Source: Serripes groenlandicus (taxonomy: Eukaryota; Mollusca; Bivalvia; Cardiida; Cardiidae). From it: DNA of 64,000 nucleotides. The stretch spans positions 716,638 through 780,637 of the forward strand of contig JASEVX010000080.1 of assembly GCA_031761405.1 (NCBI GenBank), in the 5' to 3' direction. The notes under the pieces are model-generated. The model did not search any database, had not been told where the DNA came from, and saw only the letters and a list, made by a program, of their open reading frames with translations. Both the position numbers and the translations under genes were made by a program. Shown in pieces: positions 45,235 to 56,205 of this stretch. Position 1 is the first letter of the stretch. Each line of letters opens with the position of its first letter.

Positions 45235-45372
45235 ACCAGCATCCATGCCACTTTCGATTCTTTTGAAGGTATTGGTGAAGTGGTAAAAGCGTCGATATTT
45301 CGTCCCAAATATCTCGGATGCGAATACTGTGATGAGCGAGTTCGGCATTTGAGATTTGTCCACACAAATGGC
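45235..45372 (+). CDS. Candidate internal exon, 46 codons, protein not recognised
   Basis: A strong pyrimidine-rich acceptor (CTCTCTTTTCACAG) and a GTGAGT donor enclose 138 nt. Only one of the three plus frames is open, and both borders are phase 0. The peptide begins TSIHATFDSFEGIGEVV, contains a CEYC pair and ends LRFVHTNG. I do not recognise the family. Two minus-strand frames across the same bases are also open, so an antisense reading cannot be excluded, but no comparable splice signals were seen there. No neighbouring plus-strand exon could be linked to it. Local base composition is less AT-rich than the flanks and no repeat family covers it. Confidence 0.33.
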
Positions 45373-45539
45373 GTGAGTCAAGGTTCAGTCTCCAGGAAGC
45401 AGACATGAAGCATGATTAAATTAAAATAAGCTGAACTAACGGTTCTTTACGTGCTCGATAAAGAAACATAAGCGGTGGTCTGTGAAAACTAACCTTAACG
45501 TAATTAATACCAAAAATGAACTCGACGGCGCATCTGTTT

Positions 45540-45765
45540 GTTTAATGTTTTATTGGGGTTTTACGCCGCTTTCAACATTATTTCTGTTATATTATCACGG
45601 CGACAGTTCACTTATTCATGATCCCTGGGTAAATAAACTAGTACTAGGCTAGAAAATGTGCCTTGCCGAATGGCAATCCACCATCACCGTTGTGCCGCGA
45701 CTGGGGATCGAACCCGGGATACCCGGTTTCACGGCGCAGACGTGCTAAAGGATCCAAACGGATGG
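45540..45765 (-). mobile_element. SINE related to 12005-12225
   Basis: TTATTGGGGTTTTACGCCGC, TCACGGCGACAGTTCACTTA, GGGGATCGAACCCGGGATAC. Confidence 0.82.
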
Positions 45766-45874
45766 TTCACATTGTTTCTCGAAACGTTTCTTGCCTAATG
45801 GGTGAACAGTGCAGAGTCAGATTAGATAGCGCGTTTGAAACTGCCTTGCGGTTGCGCTGCTCAAACACGTCGAC

Positions 45875-46055
45875 GTAAATACAGCAGACGACTTTTGAAA
45901 TGATTATAACAACAACAAAAGGAAATTGCTCATAATATGCAATTTCTCCTTTCGTTACAATGTTTTCATCTCCCAAGAGATTTTCCCTAGTGTTGCCTGT
46001 ATGGGTTGTAAAGTCGTCTGCTGTATATTTTCTGTATATTGAAATGGGATGAATG
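45875..46055. mobile_element. Family A, termini degenerate
   Basis: CAGCAGACGACTTTTGAAAT, core AATTGCTCATAATATGCAAT, then GTCGTCTGCTGTATATTT. Confidence 0.65.
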
Positions 46056-46139
46056 ACAAACAGTTTGGAATGTATAGAAAGATATGTCATACTTGATGTA
46101 TATGTTGTGACAATGGTCTAGAGGGTACAGGGTCAATAA

Positions 46140-46483
46140 CAGGGTCGTAGCTCCCTTTAGGCACTGTATAGGCACGTGCCTACACATTGTTTCTAAAAAT
46201 GCCCCAAAATGCAGCTGCGGCGATACACATCTGCGTAATGTATCGACCAGATCAGCCTGCGCTGTCCGCGCAGACTGATCCGGCCGACACATTCCGTCTA
46301 AGGGGGGATAGATAGAGTAGTGATTCCTGAAACAGAAAATCCACAGGAGACGAAAAGTGTATATCCGGGTAGGCTTGTGTGGCATGCTTAGGCTGATCCG
46401 GGTCGATAGTTTACGCAGAGTCCACAATGTTGATTTTCTCACGAGACGGCCTACACATTGATTATTGTCAAGCTACGCCCCTG
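46140..46483 (-). mobile_element. MITE family B2
   Basis: CAGGGTCGTAGCTCCCTTTA to CAAGCTACGCCCCTG; exact AATAA duplication at 46135-46139 and 46484-46488. The longest gap-free open frame in the window lies mostly inside it and is not a gene. Confidence 0.9.
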
Positions 46484-46493
46484 AATAATATCG

Positions 46494-46664
46494 ATTGGTT
46501 GATTGGCGTTTCACGCCGCTTTCAACAATTGTTCAGTTATATCACGGCGTTACCTAGATAAATTACCAGTACTTCACTGATCCATTGATCTTGACACAAC
46601 CCAGTCAATCGTTATGCTAATCCCACAATCCTGAGCGCCAAGGAGGGCAGACATTAGTATCGAA
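46494..46664 (-). mobile_element. SINE (type D), 5'-truncated
   Basis: TTGGTTGATTGGCGTTTCAC to CCAAGGAGGGCAGACATTAG; short duplication TATCGA on both sides. Confidence 0.75.
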
Positions 46665-46699
46665 CAATTAGTATTTGTGAAATGAACAAAATCGCAGGA

Positions 46700-46862
46700 A
46701 ATCGACCTTCTTCTTGATATTGATAGAGCGTCTAGCGCGGACATCGACCTTCGTCTAGATATTGATAGAGCGTCTAGGCGCGGAAATAGACCTTCGTCTT
46801 GATATTGATAGAGCGTCTAGCGCGGACATCGACCTTCTTCTTGATATTGATAGAGCGTCTCG
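46700..46862. repeat. 42-bp tandem array, about 4 copies
   Basis: Unit ATCGACCTTCTTCTTGATAT plus TGATAGAGCGTCTAGCGCGGAC; one unit is 43 bp. Confidence 0.93.
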
Positions 46863-47242
46863 GCTTTTTCAGGGTCTTATTGACTATGAATTAACTCTCT
46901 AACTTGTTATTACCAATTATACCATTACATGTTTAAATATACGAAAATGTCAGCAATGTATCGATGTTATAACAACCGGGAAAGCCTACGCAGTGTAAAG
47001 TATGCTCATGTCCTTCTTATAGGTTTTTGACAAAACATTAATTAAGTTTCGAAGCATTTAAACACACGTCGACAAATTAATGTATATAACACGATGAAAG
47101 CATGGCATACTTTGTGCAAGATCCCTTAATTCTGCTGAACAATCTGTATTTAATAAAGTTGAAAAAGATTGAAGCGAATTTGACTGGAACACGTGAAGGT
47201 ATATTAGCGTAAAAACGAGTGATATTACAAATCTAGTTTGTT
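46863..47242. other. No feature recognised
   Basis: Unique AT-rich sequence. Confidence 0.55.
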
Positions 47243-47577
47243 ATTAAAGGTGCTGTACTCAAAATTATAGATAGTATAGTCAAAGTTTTAAAACTGTTCA
47301 AAAGTTGTCTTGAAATGTAAGAATCATAATTCTGAGATACAATTAGAGTAATAATTTCACTTTCCAATACACTTAACATCTAAATATTGAACGTTTATAC
47401 TTCATTTTTACTGGGTAGACATACCCAGTAAGCCAAATTTTTACATTTTCATTGACTGTTTTGACCAAAATAGTTTTAAAATATTTATTACTTACTTTGT
47501 TGTCACTATTAGCAATACTTTCAGATGTTTCAACATTTAACAATGTTGATCTCCATTTGGAGTTCAACACCTTTAAC
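47243..47577. mobile_element. MITE family H, TTAA flanked
   Basis: TTAAAGGTGCTGTACTC start and GGAGTTCAACACCTTTAA end, giving TTAA on each side; opposite orientation to the copy at 29341. Confidence 0.8.
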
Positions 47578-47631
47578 TGTTACTTCTTGGGCTATATTAC
47601 ATGTAGACAGACAGTGAAGTCTCTGATTGGG

Positions 47632-47872
47632 TTAATATTATTCCACATAAAACAAATCTGCAGCAGACGACAATAGAAACACATATATAGTCAAATATTG
47701 GGAAAATCTCTCTAGATTAAAGTAATTGTATTGAATAGAGTTGGAAACATTTTAGTAAATAGATATTTTTTTCAAGATGATTAATTTCTCCATTTGCCAG
47801 TGTTTTCAATATTTCAATATTCGTCTGTTGCAAATGCGTCGAAATACGTCTTTAAGGTGGGAAAATGGTTAA
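47632..47872 (-). mobile_element. Family A, diverged copy
   Basis: TTAA at both ends; AATCTGCAGCAGACGACAAT present, hairpin poorly preserved. Its right TTAA is also the left TTAA of the next copy. Confidence 0.75.
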
Positions 47873-48097
47873 CCCTTTCCCTCATATAGACGCTTTCTGA
47901 CGCCTCTGCAACAGACGGCTTTTTGAAAACATAGTGACAAAAGAAGAAATTGCTCAAAACGAGCAATTTCTCCTTTTGTCACAATGTTTTCCACTTTTAG
48001 TCATAGGTTATCCATTCAATTAAAGAGATTTTCTATTTTTTGACAACATACGTTCAAAGTCGTCTGCTGCGGAATTGTCGTATGAGGGAAACGGTTA
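47869..48097 (+). mobile_element. MITE family A, well preserved
   Basis: Near-identical to the copies at 30419 and 50236; apex TTGCTCAAAACGAGCAA; TTAA at 48094-48097. Confidence 0.9.
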
Positions 48098-48158
48098 AGG
48101 TTAAGGTCGGTTATCCTGGAGCACTGCCCCATATGTACATAGAGCAACAACTGATACT

Positions 48159-48384
48159 ATATGAGCCGTTCAACGAGAAAACCAACATTGTGGTCTCTGC
48201 GTAAAGTATCGACCCGGATCAGCCTAAGCATGCCGCGCAGGCTAACCCGGATAGACACTTTTCGCCTCCTGTGGATTTTCTGTTTCAGGAATCACTACTC
48301 TATCTATAGACGGAATGTGTCGGCCGGATCAGTCTGCGCGGACAGCGCAGGCTGATCTGGTCGATACATTACGCAGATATATTG
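48159..48384 (+). mobile_element. Family B with B2-type right half, right TIR missing
   Basis: B-type start ATATGAGCCGTTCAACGAGA, but the 3' half reads GGCCGGATCAGTCTGCGCGG and GACAGCGCAGGCTGATCTGG as in B2. It ends at TTACGCAGATAT where the next copy begins. Confidence 0.8.
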
Positions 48385-48644
48385 ATATGAGCCGTTCCGC
48401 GAGAAAACCAACATTGTGGACTCTGCGTAAAGTATCGTTCCGGATCAGCCTAAGCATGCCGCGCAGGATAACCCGGACATACACTTTTCGCCTCATGTGG
48501 ATTTTCTGTTTCAGGAATCATTACTCTATACATTTATCCTCCTGAGACGGAATGTGTCGGCCCGGATTAGCCTGCGCGGGCTTATCTGGGTCGATACATT
48601 ACACAGAGTCAATAATGTCTGTTTTCTCGTGGAAGAGCTCATAT
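48385..48644 (+). mobile_element. Family B, tandem second copy
   Basis: ATATGAGCCGTTCCGCGAGA to CTCGTGGAAGAGCTCATAT, head to tail after the truncated first copy. Confidence 0.85.
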
Positions 48645-48957
48645 ACTTCTTGCCTTCTTGGTAGCGTAAAGAAATAAAATTGTACATTTGTAATAGAAAC
48701 TGACAAAACAAGGTTTCCTGTGAAAAGGAAACCGAAAACGTCTTCAAATGATAAAAGAGAATACAGGACGGAATCAGAACAATCTATTCATAATCTAGTT
48801 GTGTGGGAAAGGCTATTTGTCTTTGTTTCTTGCAAATGCACGGTCCTTAAGTGCGCCTTTCATGTCCAAATACATCGGCAAATATTTCTCCTGTGATGCT
48901 GTCTTAAGAGTTCATAGTCCTTCAGAAATGTTGGATTTGTGTTCATTGATTTGCAAT

Positions 48958-49046
48958 TGAAACGTCCGTTTCCCTCATACTGACGACTCTTGACGCATCT
49001 GCAGTCAAGCGACTTATGAAAACAATTTTCAAAAAGAGCTCTTTCT
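48958..49046 (+). mobile_element. Family A relic
   Basis: GTTTCCCTCATACTGACGAC, CATCTGCAGTCAAGCGAC only. Confidence 0.45.
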
Positions 49047-49136
49047 TCTGTGTCCACGATACTTTGACTTTGTATCAAAATGGCAGTGCCAATGTTCCAT
49101 GTTTCACACTTGTCATGGATATTAGGAACTACTTAC

Positions 49137-49384
49137 ATAAACATTGTGGACTCTGCGTAAAGTATAGTTCCGGATCAGCCTAAGCATGCCGCGCAGGCTG
49201 ACCCGAACAGACACTTTTCGCCTCCTGTTGATTTTCTGTTTCAGAAATCATTACTCTATACCTCTATCCCCCTGAGACGGAATGTGTCGGCCCGGATTAG
49301 CCTGCGTGAACTGCGCAGGCTGATCTGGTTAGATACATTACGAATAGTCTATAATATTGGTTTTCTCGTTCAACGGCTCATATA
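49137..49384 (+). mobile_element. Family B, left TIR truncated
   Basis: Begins at AACATTGTGGACTCTGCG; right end TCTCGTTCAACGGCTCATAT abuts the 32-bp array. Confidence 0.82.
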
Positions 49385-49398
49385 GATATGTATAATCC

Positions 49399-49686
49399 CA
49401 AATAGTAAGATTACAAACTCTCGTTTGGACCAAATAGTAAGATTACAAACTCTCGTTTGGACCAAATAGTAAGATTACAAACTCTCGTTTGGACCAAATA
49501 GTAAGATTACAAACTCTCGTTTGGACCAAATAGTAAGATTACAAACTCTCGTTTGGACCAAATAGTAAAATTACAAACTCTCGTTTGGACCAAATAGTAA
49601 GATTACAAACTCTCGTTTGGACCAAATAGTAAGATTACAAACTCTCGTTTGGACCAAATAGTAAGATTACAAACTCTCGTTTGGAC
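49399..49686. repeat. 32-bp minisatellite, exactly 9 units
   Basis: Unit CAAATAGTAAGATTACAAAC plus TCTCGTTTGGAC. A single substitution (GTAAAATTAC near 49566) distinguishes one unit. Confidence 0.97.
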
Positions 49687-50235
49687 CAATTTCCTTTTGT
49701 TTCTTTTCTTTTTGTGCAATTGTTTGTGTTACAAATCATGTGATGCAAAGACAATAGGATGGTCTGTTTCTAACAGTGGTTTGAAGAAGTAGCGACCGTG
49801 TTATTCCTTTTGTTTTTAACAATGAATTCTCGTAACAAAGGCAGTTTTGGTAACGCCGACAGTTTACGACTTTGTAGTAGACAACTTTTAAAAGCATCTT
49901 TTGAAAAGCAAAGATGTCTTTATTCCCAAATATAATTTCCATGAGCTTAACCACTACTCAACCCTAAGACAGCATGTGTGCAGATATACCTGCAAGGAAA
50001 ATATCGAATTGAGACTAGAACATTAAGGACTTAAATTAGAATCTAATTTAAAGACGACATAACATAATGAACTAAAATCAAAATTTAATTTTAAAGATTG
50101 CAGAGGGCGTGTGACAGTTTGAAGATAATTTAAGGCATCACGATCATTGTCAGACTAGACTGACAATTCTGCGTGTTTTTCAAAATCTTTCTATTTGTTA
50201 TCAACAATGATGTTCATGTAGGTTGCTGAACAAAC
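49687..50235. other. No feature recognised
   Basis: Unique AT-rich sequence after the minisatellite. Confidence 0.55.
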
Positions 50236-50454
50236 TTAACCCTTTCCCTCATATAGACGCTTTCTGACGCCTCTGCAGCAGACGGCTTTTTGAAAACATA
50301 GTAACAAAAGAAGAAATTGCACAAAACGTGCAATTTCTCCTTTTGTCACAATGTTTTTCACTTTTGGTCATAGGTTATCCATTCAATTATAGAGATTTTC
50401 AATTATTTGACAAATATTTAAAAATGAGAATTGTCGTATGAGGGAAATGGTTAA
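50236..50454 (+). mobile_element. MITE family A
   Basis: TTAA at 50236-50239 and 50451-50454; apex TTGCACAAAACGTGCAA; small deletion removes GTCGTCTGCTG near the right end. Confidence 0.9.
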
Positions 50455-50467
50455 CGCGATTGCGTCA

Positions 50468-50545
50468 GTCCGCGTAGCTCAGTCTGTACAGACGGGTGGC
50501 ACGACTCGGCCATGACCTTTCCCCATTATTGACAAAGGTCATTGA
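50468..50545 (+). mobile_element. tRNA-like SINE head fragment
   Basis: GTCCGCGTAGCTCAGTCTGT carries an A box; no matching B box downstream. Confidence 0.4.
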
Positions 50546-50709
50546 AGGTCATGCTGTTGACCTAACCAGTCTTGACGTTACCTCTCTACCGACACGTCGT
50601 CTTCCATTATAAGGAATTAATCTTTTTCATCAATATTTCGCCATAAAATATGCATAATTTCTGTATTATTCGCATGCAAATCATTGAATTGATTCAGAGT
50701 ATTATAGAA

Positions 50710-50960
50710 TTGGAATGTATCATATTATATTCTAGTATATCATATTATATTATTTTCTATTCAATTATATTATATTATATTATATTCTAATATATGATAT
50801 TACATTGTATTATATTGTATTGTATTGTTTTAGTGTATTGTATTGTTTTAGTGTATTGTATTATATTGAATAACATTATATTGTATCACATTGCATTGCA
50901 CTGCACTGTATTTTATTGTGCTGCATTATATTGTATTGTATTGTATTGCATTGCATTGTA
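50710..50960. repeat. Compound (TATAT)n / (TATTG)n microsatellite
   Basis: AT pentamers grade into TATTG pentamers with point changes; the 72-codon frame is a by-product. Confidence 0.92.
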
Positions 50961-51371
50961 TATATCTAATATATCTATAGGTGCTACCTATTTACGAAAA
51001 AACGCAAGATAATTATAAACAAAAATTAAAGAACATACTTTGGCCATACAAAAAGGATTTATAAGTAATTGACTAGACAATGATAATGTTAATGTCATGT
51101 TTCTTGCATTATCAAAACATATTTGGAATTCGTATTGCTGTCGTCTATTATTACGAACAGAAAATAATAAAGTAAAAACTTTCAGAAAATCAAGGAATAC
51201 ATTTATAATGAACGAGGTTAAAACATGAGGGCCAAGATGATCCTTAATCGATCACCTGCATTATGGTAAAGAAGCAAATAGATCAGCCCTTTTCTGATGC
51301 CATCTGGCGACTACCTTTTTCAACCAGTCAATATGACTGGAACAAATTATGTAAGTGGTCACATTTCTGCT
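50961..51371. other. No feature recognised
   Basis: GTAAGT at 51352 follows a short open stretch, but no acceptor supports an exon. Confidence 0.5.
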
Positions 51372-51510
51372 AAACCCTTTCCCTATTAGAGACAGTTTCT
51401 GAGGCCTATGCAACAGACGATTTAGGAAAAGATTGTCACCAAAAGAACAATTGCTCCTTATGAGAAAGTTATCCTTTTGCCACAATGTTTGATAAATAAT
51501 TATACTTTGA
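51372..51510 (+). mobile_element. Family A, right part missing
   Basis: AAACCCTTTCCCTATTAGAG left end, degenerate core, ends at CCACAATGTTTGAT. Confidence 0.6.
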
Positions 51511-51804
51511 ATGAGTGTGGCAATAGCTCATGTATAGGAATTTGGGGTCTTTCATGTTGATACCACTTTTTTTGCGGGAAACGACGTCGCTCCATTGACG
51601 TTACGCCAAGATGAAGTGTAACGGAAATGACGTCACGTCCTTCTTTGGCAACGATACAGTCAAAATTTAGGTTCGGGCGTAGAAGGCTAATGCTGTCGGT
51701 TTTTTGACGAACGGGAAAACATATTTATATTATTATGTTTTAACTTTTCGTACAAATGTTTATTCCCACATAACACAGCATTTTAATGATCTTAAATATC
51801 TATT

Positions 51805-52200
51805 TAAAAAAAAAATGATTAAAAAGACGACAATAATTTTCAATCCGTGTTTTTCCGCTCATTTTATACATACCCAAAATACCGATTTTATAAAAAATGT
51901 TTAAAAAGACGACAATAATTTTCAATCCGTGTTTTTCTGCTCATTTTATACATACCCAAAATACCGATTTAAAAAAATGATTAAAAAGACGACAATAATT
52001 TTCAATCCGTGTTTTTCCGCCCATTTTATACATACCCAAAATACCGATTTTAAAAAAAAATGATTAAAAAGACGACAATAATTTTCAATCTGTGTTTTTC
52101 TGCTCATTTTATACATACCCAAAATACCGATTTAAAAAAATGATTAAAAAGACGACAATAATTTTCAATCTGTGTTTTACGTCTGCCTTTTATACATATC
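51805..52200. repeat. Tandem array, unit about 80-83 bp, about 5 copies
   Basis: GATTAAAAAGACGACAATAA starts each unit (51818, 51900, 51980, 52063, 52143); length differences come from A-runs. Confidence 0.93.
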
Positions 52201-52258
52201 CAAAATGGCGGCCCCCATGGATTTTTCCAGTTTCATTTCAGAAAGCTTCATGGGTTAT

Positions 52259-52280
52259 TGAAAAAAAAAAAAAAAAAAAA
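52259..52280. repeat. Poly-A run
   Basis: About 20 A between TATTG and GAAATCTCGC. Confidence 0.95.
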
Positions 52281-53392
52281 GAAATCTCGCACCCGTTAAC
52301 TATAAGCGAAAAAACCCATTCATGGTTTTTTTTTCGTATTAAAGAGATCGAGGATTACAGCGGTGGACCTGAACTACTTTCGATTGTGAAATCAATGCAT
52401 ACGATTGTTTACTCATTATTGAGCTAAAGCTAACAATAACACAAACAGAAGGTAAATTAAGAAATACGCTCAATGATTAACAATGACATTTTGGATCTGT
52501 TATTTTGGTATATGGATTGTAAGCCAAGCTCCCGTCAGATAACGTGTGTTTCTGTCAATGGGGGATTTTAGCGAAATATTCCACCATAAACTAACTGAAA
52601 CAATTAACCATTTCTGTGAAACAGACGACTTCTGTCACCTCATCCGATAGGACATTTTTTGTAACAACGTGGAAACGTAAAAAACACAAACACCAGAAAT
52701 AGGTGGCAATATTTCATATGAAAGACCGACCTTTACGCATTTACGACTAGGATAGAACCAAATCAGCCAGCACATTAGCACAGTTTGATCGGGCTCTGCA
52801 CTGTTCGTTAATTAGACAAAGAAGGTTTCATGAAACTTCGGTAAAGCAGTATTATTTGAAATAACTACGTTAATGTTACTGTATCTCTTGCAGGTCATTT
52901 GCTGTTTTATAGAAACATTACTCGTAAACGAGTAAACTTATTTCATGAGGTTAAACATTTTTTTCGGCGATAGCTGACTAACTTGGGTTTTAACCTAGAC
53001 GTAAACAAATGATCTAGATTGTAGACCAATCAAATGTTGTATTTAATGAATAATGTCGAAGAGATAATGGAAATGAAACGTTTTGATTGGTTAATATTTA
53101 AGTCGGCGATCCCACGAGAGGCACTAATAAGGTGATGTTTTAAAATGAAATGTTCTGCATACTAACCTTTAATTGTTTTCCTTAAGAAATAAATTTCAGT
53201 GAAAAAAATCAGTGAAAACGTATGAAATATAATATTTAAGAGCAAATTATTAATTATTTTTGAAACATGATAAGTTTTCAGTTATTTATCGTTAATTGAA
53301 ACTTATACTGTGTTACATAATACACCTCTTGGGAGCCTCGCGTAATCTCCAGTCATGTGATGAATTCTCGGCCTTGAATGAAATAACGTCAT
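52281..53392. other. No feature recognised
   Basis: Unique AT-rich sequence. Confidence 0.55.
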
Positions 53393-53467
53393 GTCGCGTT
53401 AGTGTAATGGATGTTGCATTGGATTGTCAAGTGAAAGGTCTGTGGTTCGCTTCCCTGCAGAGGCAAG
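53393..53467 (+). tRNA. tRNA-Asp-like sequence (probable pseudogene or SINE head)
   Basis: GTTAGTGTAATGGATGTTGC aligns with the D arm of tRNA-Asp, TTGTCAA is a 7-nt loop with GTC anticodon, and GTGGTTCGCTTCCC is a near B box. The acceptor stem and T stem pair poorly, so function is doubtful. Confidence 0.33.
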
Positions 53468-53657
53468 CTTTTTTTTTCAAACTATATTTATGAACTAAAA
53501 CATTAATAAACCAAATATTACATATTTAACGTTATTGTTTTCTGTCATTCTAATAAGTAAGACAAAATATCAAATAATACGCGCATGTTCCATTTCATAG
53601 TGTTTTCTCATATTGATCGCCGTTTATCTTTTTTAAAGATATTTCTTGTTCACAGAT

Positions 53658-53902
53658 CGAGGGCTTGGCGTGAAACGGTTGTAACTAAAATCCTATTTTG
53701 AAAACCCTGGTTTAGGGGCAATTTTGACCCCTTTGTAAACAATGCAAATTTAGGTGTCATTGCTCAGAACGAGCAATGGCACCTAAATTTCCATTGTTTG
53801 CCAAGTAAAATGATTTAACGCTTATAAAGCTTTATGGCGAGGTGATTAACTTTGGTAAAAAAATACCAATTTAAGTTACAACCGTTTCACGCCAAGTCCT
53901 CG
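53658..53902. mobile_element. MITE family G
   Basis: CGAGGGCTTGGCGTGAAACG to ACGCCAAGTCCTCG; exact AGAT at 53654-53657 and 53903-53906. Confidence 0.9.
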
Positions 53903-53919
53903 AGATGTTTTCGAAAAGA

Positions 53920-54057
53920 GACGACTGTGTTACATATCATACCAGTTAAACTGTTAACTCTTTCCCACATACACCAAAATCTGAAACAGACGACTGTGTT
54001 ACATATCCTACCAGTTAAACTGTTAACACTTTCCCACATACAACACAATCTGCAGCA
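53920..54057. repeat. 69-bp tandem duplication at a MITE edge
   Basis: GACGACTGTGTTACATATC and TTAAACTGTTAAC repeat after 69 bp; the second unit contains the left end of a family A element. Confidence 0.85.
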
Positions 54058-54285
54058 GAAGACTTTTTAAAACGTCTTATTAAAAATACGGTTAACCTCT
54101 ATAAATGAAGCTTAAATCATTGAATAGAGTTAAAAGTACGATTATTGAAAACAATTGAAAACATTCTGTCAAATAGAGAAATTGCTCATTATGATCACGT
54201 TCTTCTTTTCTGCCTCAATGCTTTTCTAATCCGTCTACTGTAGATGCGACCGAAAGCAAATGTACGAAAAAAAGGGATACATTGA
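54023..54285 (-). mobile_element. Family A, degenerate
   Basis: TTAACACTTTCCCACATACA, AATCTGCAGCAGAAGAC, core AATTGCTCATTATGATCACG. A 69-bp duplication overlaps its left end. Confidence 0.7.
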
Positions 54286-54669
54286 TAAAGGTTTGTTTAT
54301 AAAATGGTGGAGGTAAATGCTTGCTGGTAATTGAAACCGATGTTTACTTCATGTTTTCAGTGTATTAATGATAAATAACAATTGTATATCAATGCAAAAA
54401 TCAATGTTTAAAACAGTGTACATGTCCATATCTTTCGTTTATCACTCTTTCTCATACGCGTCCCTGTATCTCACAAGTTCATTAAATGATAAACGGAACA
54501 CGTGTTTGTTTACATGTAAGATTTAGATATATTTCCTTTCTTGAACGCTAAATAGATATCGTCATTCGTCTTCGTTTCGTCTCTTAAAACTCTTAAACAA
54601 GTGTTTCATACATAGAATAACCACTCGTGAAATCACAGCATTTACAACTACATTTTATTGGTGTTTATT

Positions 54670-54894
54670 TTGCCGGAATATGCAGCAAATCTGCAGCAGA
54701 CGGCTTTAAAAGCATCTAGACAAAAACACAGAACATCTCTATAAATGAAGGTATGACTACTGAAAAAGGTTTGAAAACATTGTGGCACAGGGAGAAATTA
54801 CTCGTTTTGAGCAATTTCTCCTTTCGTCACAGTGTTTTCGAAAGTCGTCTGCAGCAGATGCGTCAAAGAGCGTCTAAAAGTGGGAAAGGGTTAA
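54670..54894 (-). mobile_element. Family A, left terminus lost
   Basis: AAATCTGCAGCAGACGGC to GTGGGAAAGGGTTAA; core AATTACTCGTTTTGAGCAAT. Confidence 0.8.
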
Positions 54895-55034
54895 TGGTCT
54901 ACATGCATATCTGTACTAGACACAAACCAATTTACCTTATATAATATTTTTAAAATGGGCTTATTTGAAATATTAACTTTTATTAACTTTTATAATGCCT
55001 TTTAACTTGATAAAGGATAAGATTATTGGCATAT

Positions 55035-55305
55035 ATATGAGCCGTTCCACGATAAAAACCAACATTATTGACTCCGCGTAAAGTATCGACCCGGATCAGC
55101 CTAAGCATGCCGCACAGGCTAACCCGGACAGACACTTTTCGCCTTCTGTGGATTTTCTGTTTCAGGAATCATTACTTTACACCTCTATCCACCTGAAACG
55201 GAATGTGTCGGCCCGGATTAGCCTGCGCGGACTCTGCAGGCTGATCTGGGTCGATACATTACGCAGATCTTATAATGTTGGTTTTCTCGTGGAATGGCTC
55301 ATATA
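55035..55305 (+). mobile_element. MITE family B, reference full copy
   Basis: Terminal inverted repeats ATATGAGCCGTTCCACGA and TCGTGGAATGGCTCATAT. Ordered landmarks: GTAAAGTATCGACCCGGATC, CTAAGCATGCCGCACAGGC, GACACTTTTCGCC, TTTCTGTTTCAGGAATCATT, GGAATGTGTCGGCCCGGATT, GCAGGCTGATCTGGGTCGAT. Two internal GATCAGCCTGCGC / GCGCAGGCTGATC hairpins. No coding capacity; ends are flanked by ATAT-rich sequence so the target duplication is unclear. Confidence 0.88.
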
Positions 55306-56200
55306 TATATGAGTCAATACAAAATAAGTCTATCTCAAATATGTTATCCGCCATATGGAAATAAAACCGGAGGTAGAATTAAATGAGATTGCCTCCATAT
55401 CTTATTTTGTTAAAAACTGCCTTCCGGGCGTAAAAATCAAAAAGTTCATGATTTAACCACAAATAGCATAATTATTTAAGGAATCGTATATCTGGATAAT
55501 AAGATGCGTGGTTTAACATACCACCGATGGAAAATATTATAGGAGTGGGTAATCAATAAACTATACGAGAATTACTTATAACTGTTTGTAATTGATTTGA
55601 TAATTGGGAAGTATTTCAGATAAATTACGGCCACAGTACATTTATTTGGGTTACACACTATTAGTACAGTAGGGGAAGCCGCACACAGGGATCGGATCCG
55701 TTACACCCGTTATCGAGTATAGCACGCCAACCAATCGGCAACGGCAGATTTCGGCACGCAATACGAACCACACCTTACAAAAACGAACCATTAATCTGTT
55801 TTGACAAGTGCGAAAAGTGATCAATATGTATATTCATAGCATGTGATCTTAATGTACACTGTATGTCAGAGGACTCTAGAATGCCTCTTTGATTTGTTTG
55901 CAATCAGTGAAGATGCGGATCAGTATGCGTTGATACGCAGGGTGATCAGAATCTACACTTGTCGCAAATGCATATTAATTTTGGTTTTAAAACACCGGTC
56001 ATATTCACTGATGCTGCAGAGGCGGTTACTGCCGTCCAAATCCGGGTAATCCAGCGTATTGATTGTATATAAATATATATAGTAATACAATATAGACAGA
56101 GCCCTTTAGAATGCATTAGTGTAATTAAGCATTATCAATACTTCCTAACAAGTATACGGGTCAAACGGGTTAAACGTTCATCCGATATAATGTTGTTGTT
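55306..56200. other. Mostly unique
   Basis: Contains one possible tRNA-like head and GCGTTGATACGCAGGGTGAT, a fragment like the family B stem. Confidence 0.5.
55680..55755 (-). mobile_element. Possible tRNA-like SINE head
   Basis: Minus strand: GATTGGTTGGCGTGCTATAC and AACGGATCCGATCCCTG loosely fit A and B boxes. Confidence 0.28.
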
Positions 56201-56205
56201 GTTGC

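Noticed and set aside
45987..46442. Minus open frame of 151 codons
   Set aside because: Most of it lies inside a B2 MITE; similar peptides appear from other B2 and B copies.
51285..51353. Plus segment ending at GTAAGT at 51354
   Set aside because: The upstream AG has no pyrimidine tract and two frames are equally open.
51628..51635. TGACGTCA, CRE-like octamer (also at 4728-4735)
   Set aside because: Single short motifs without a promoter context; expected by chance.
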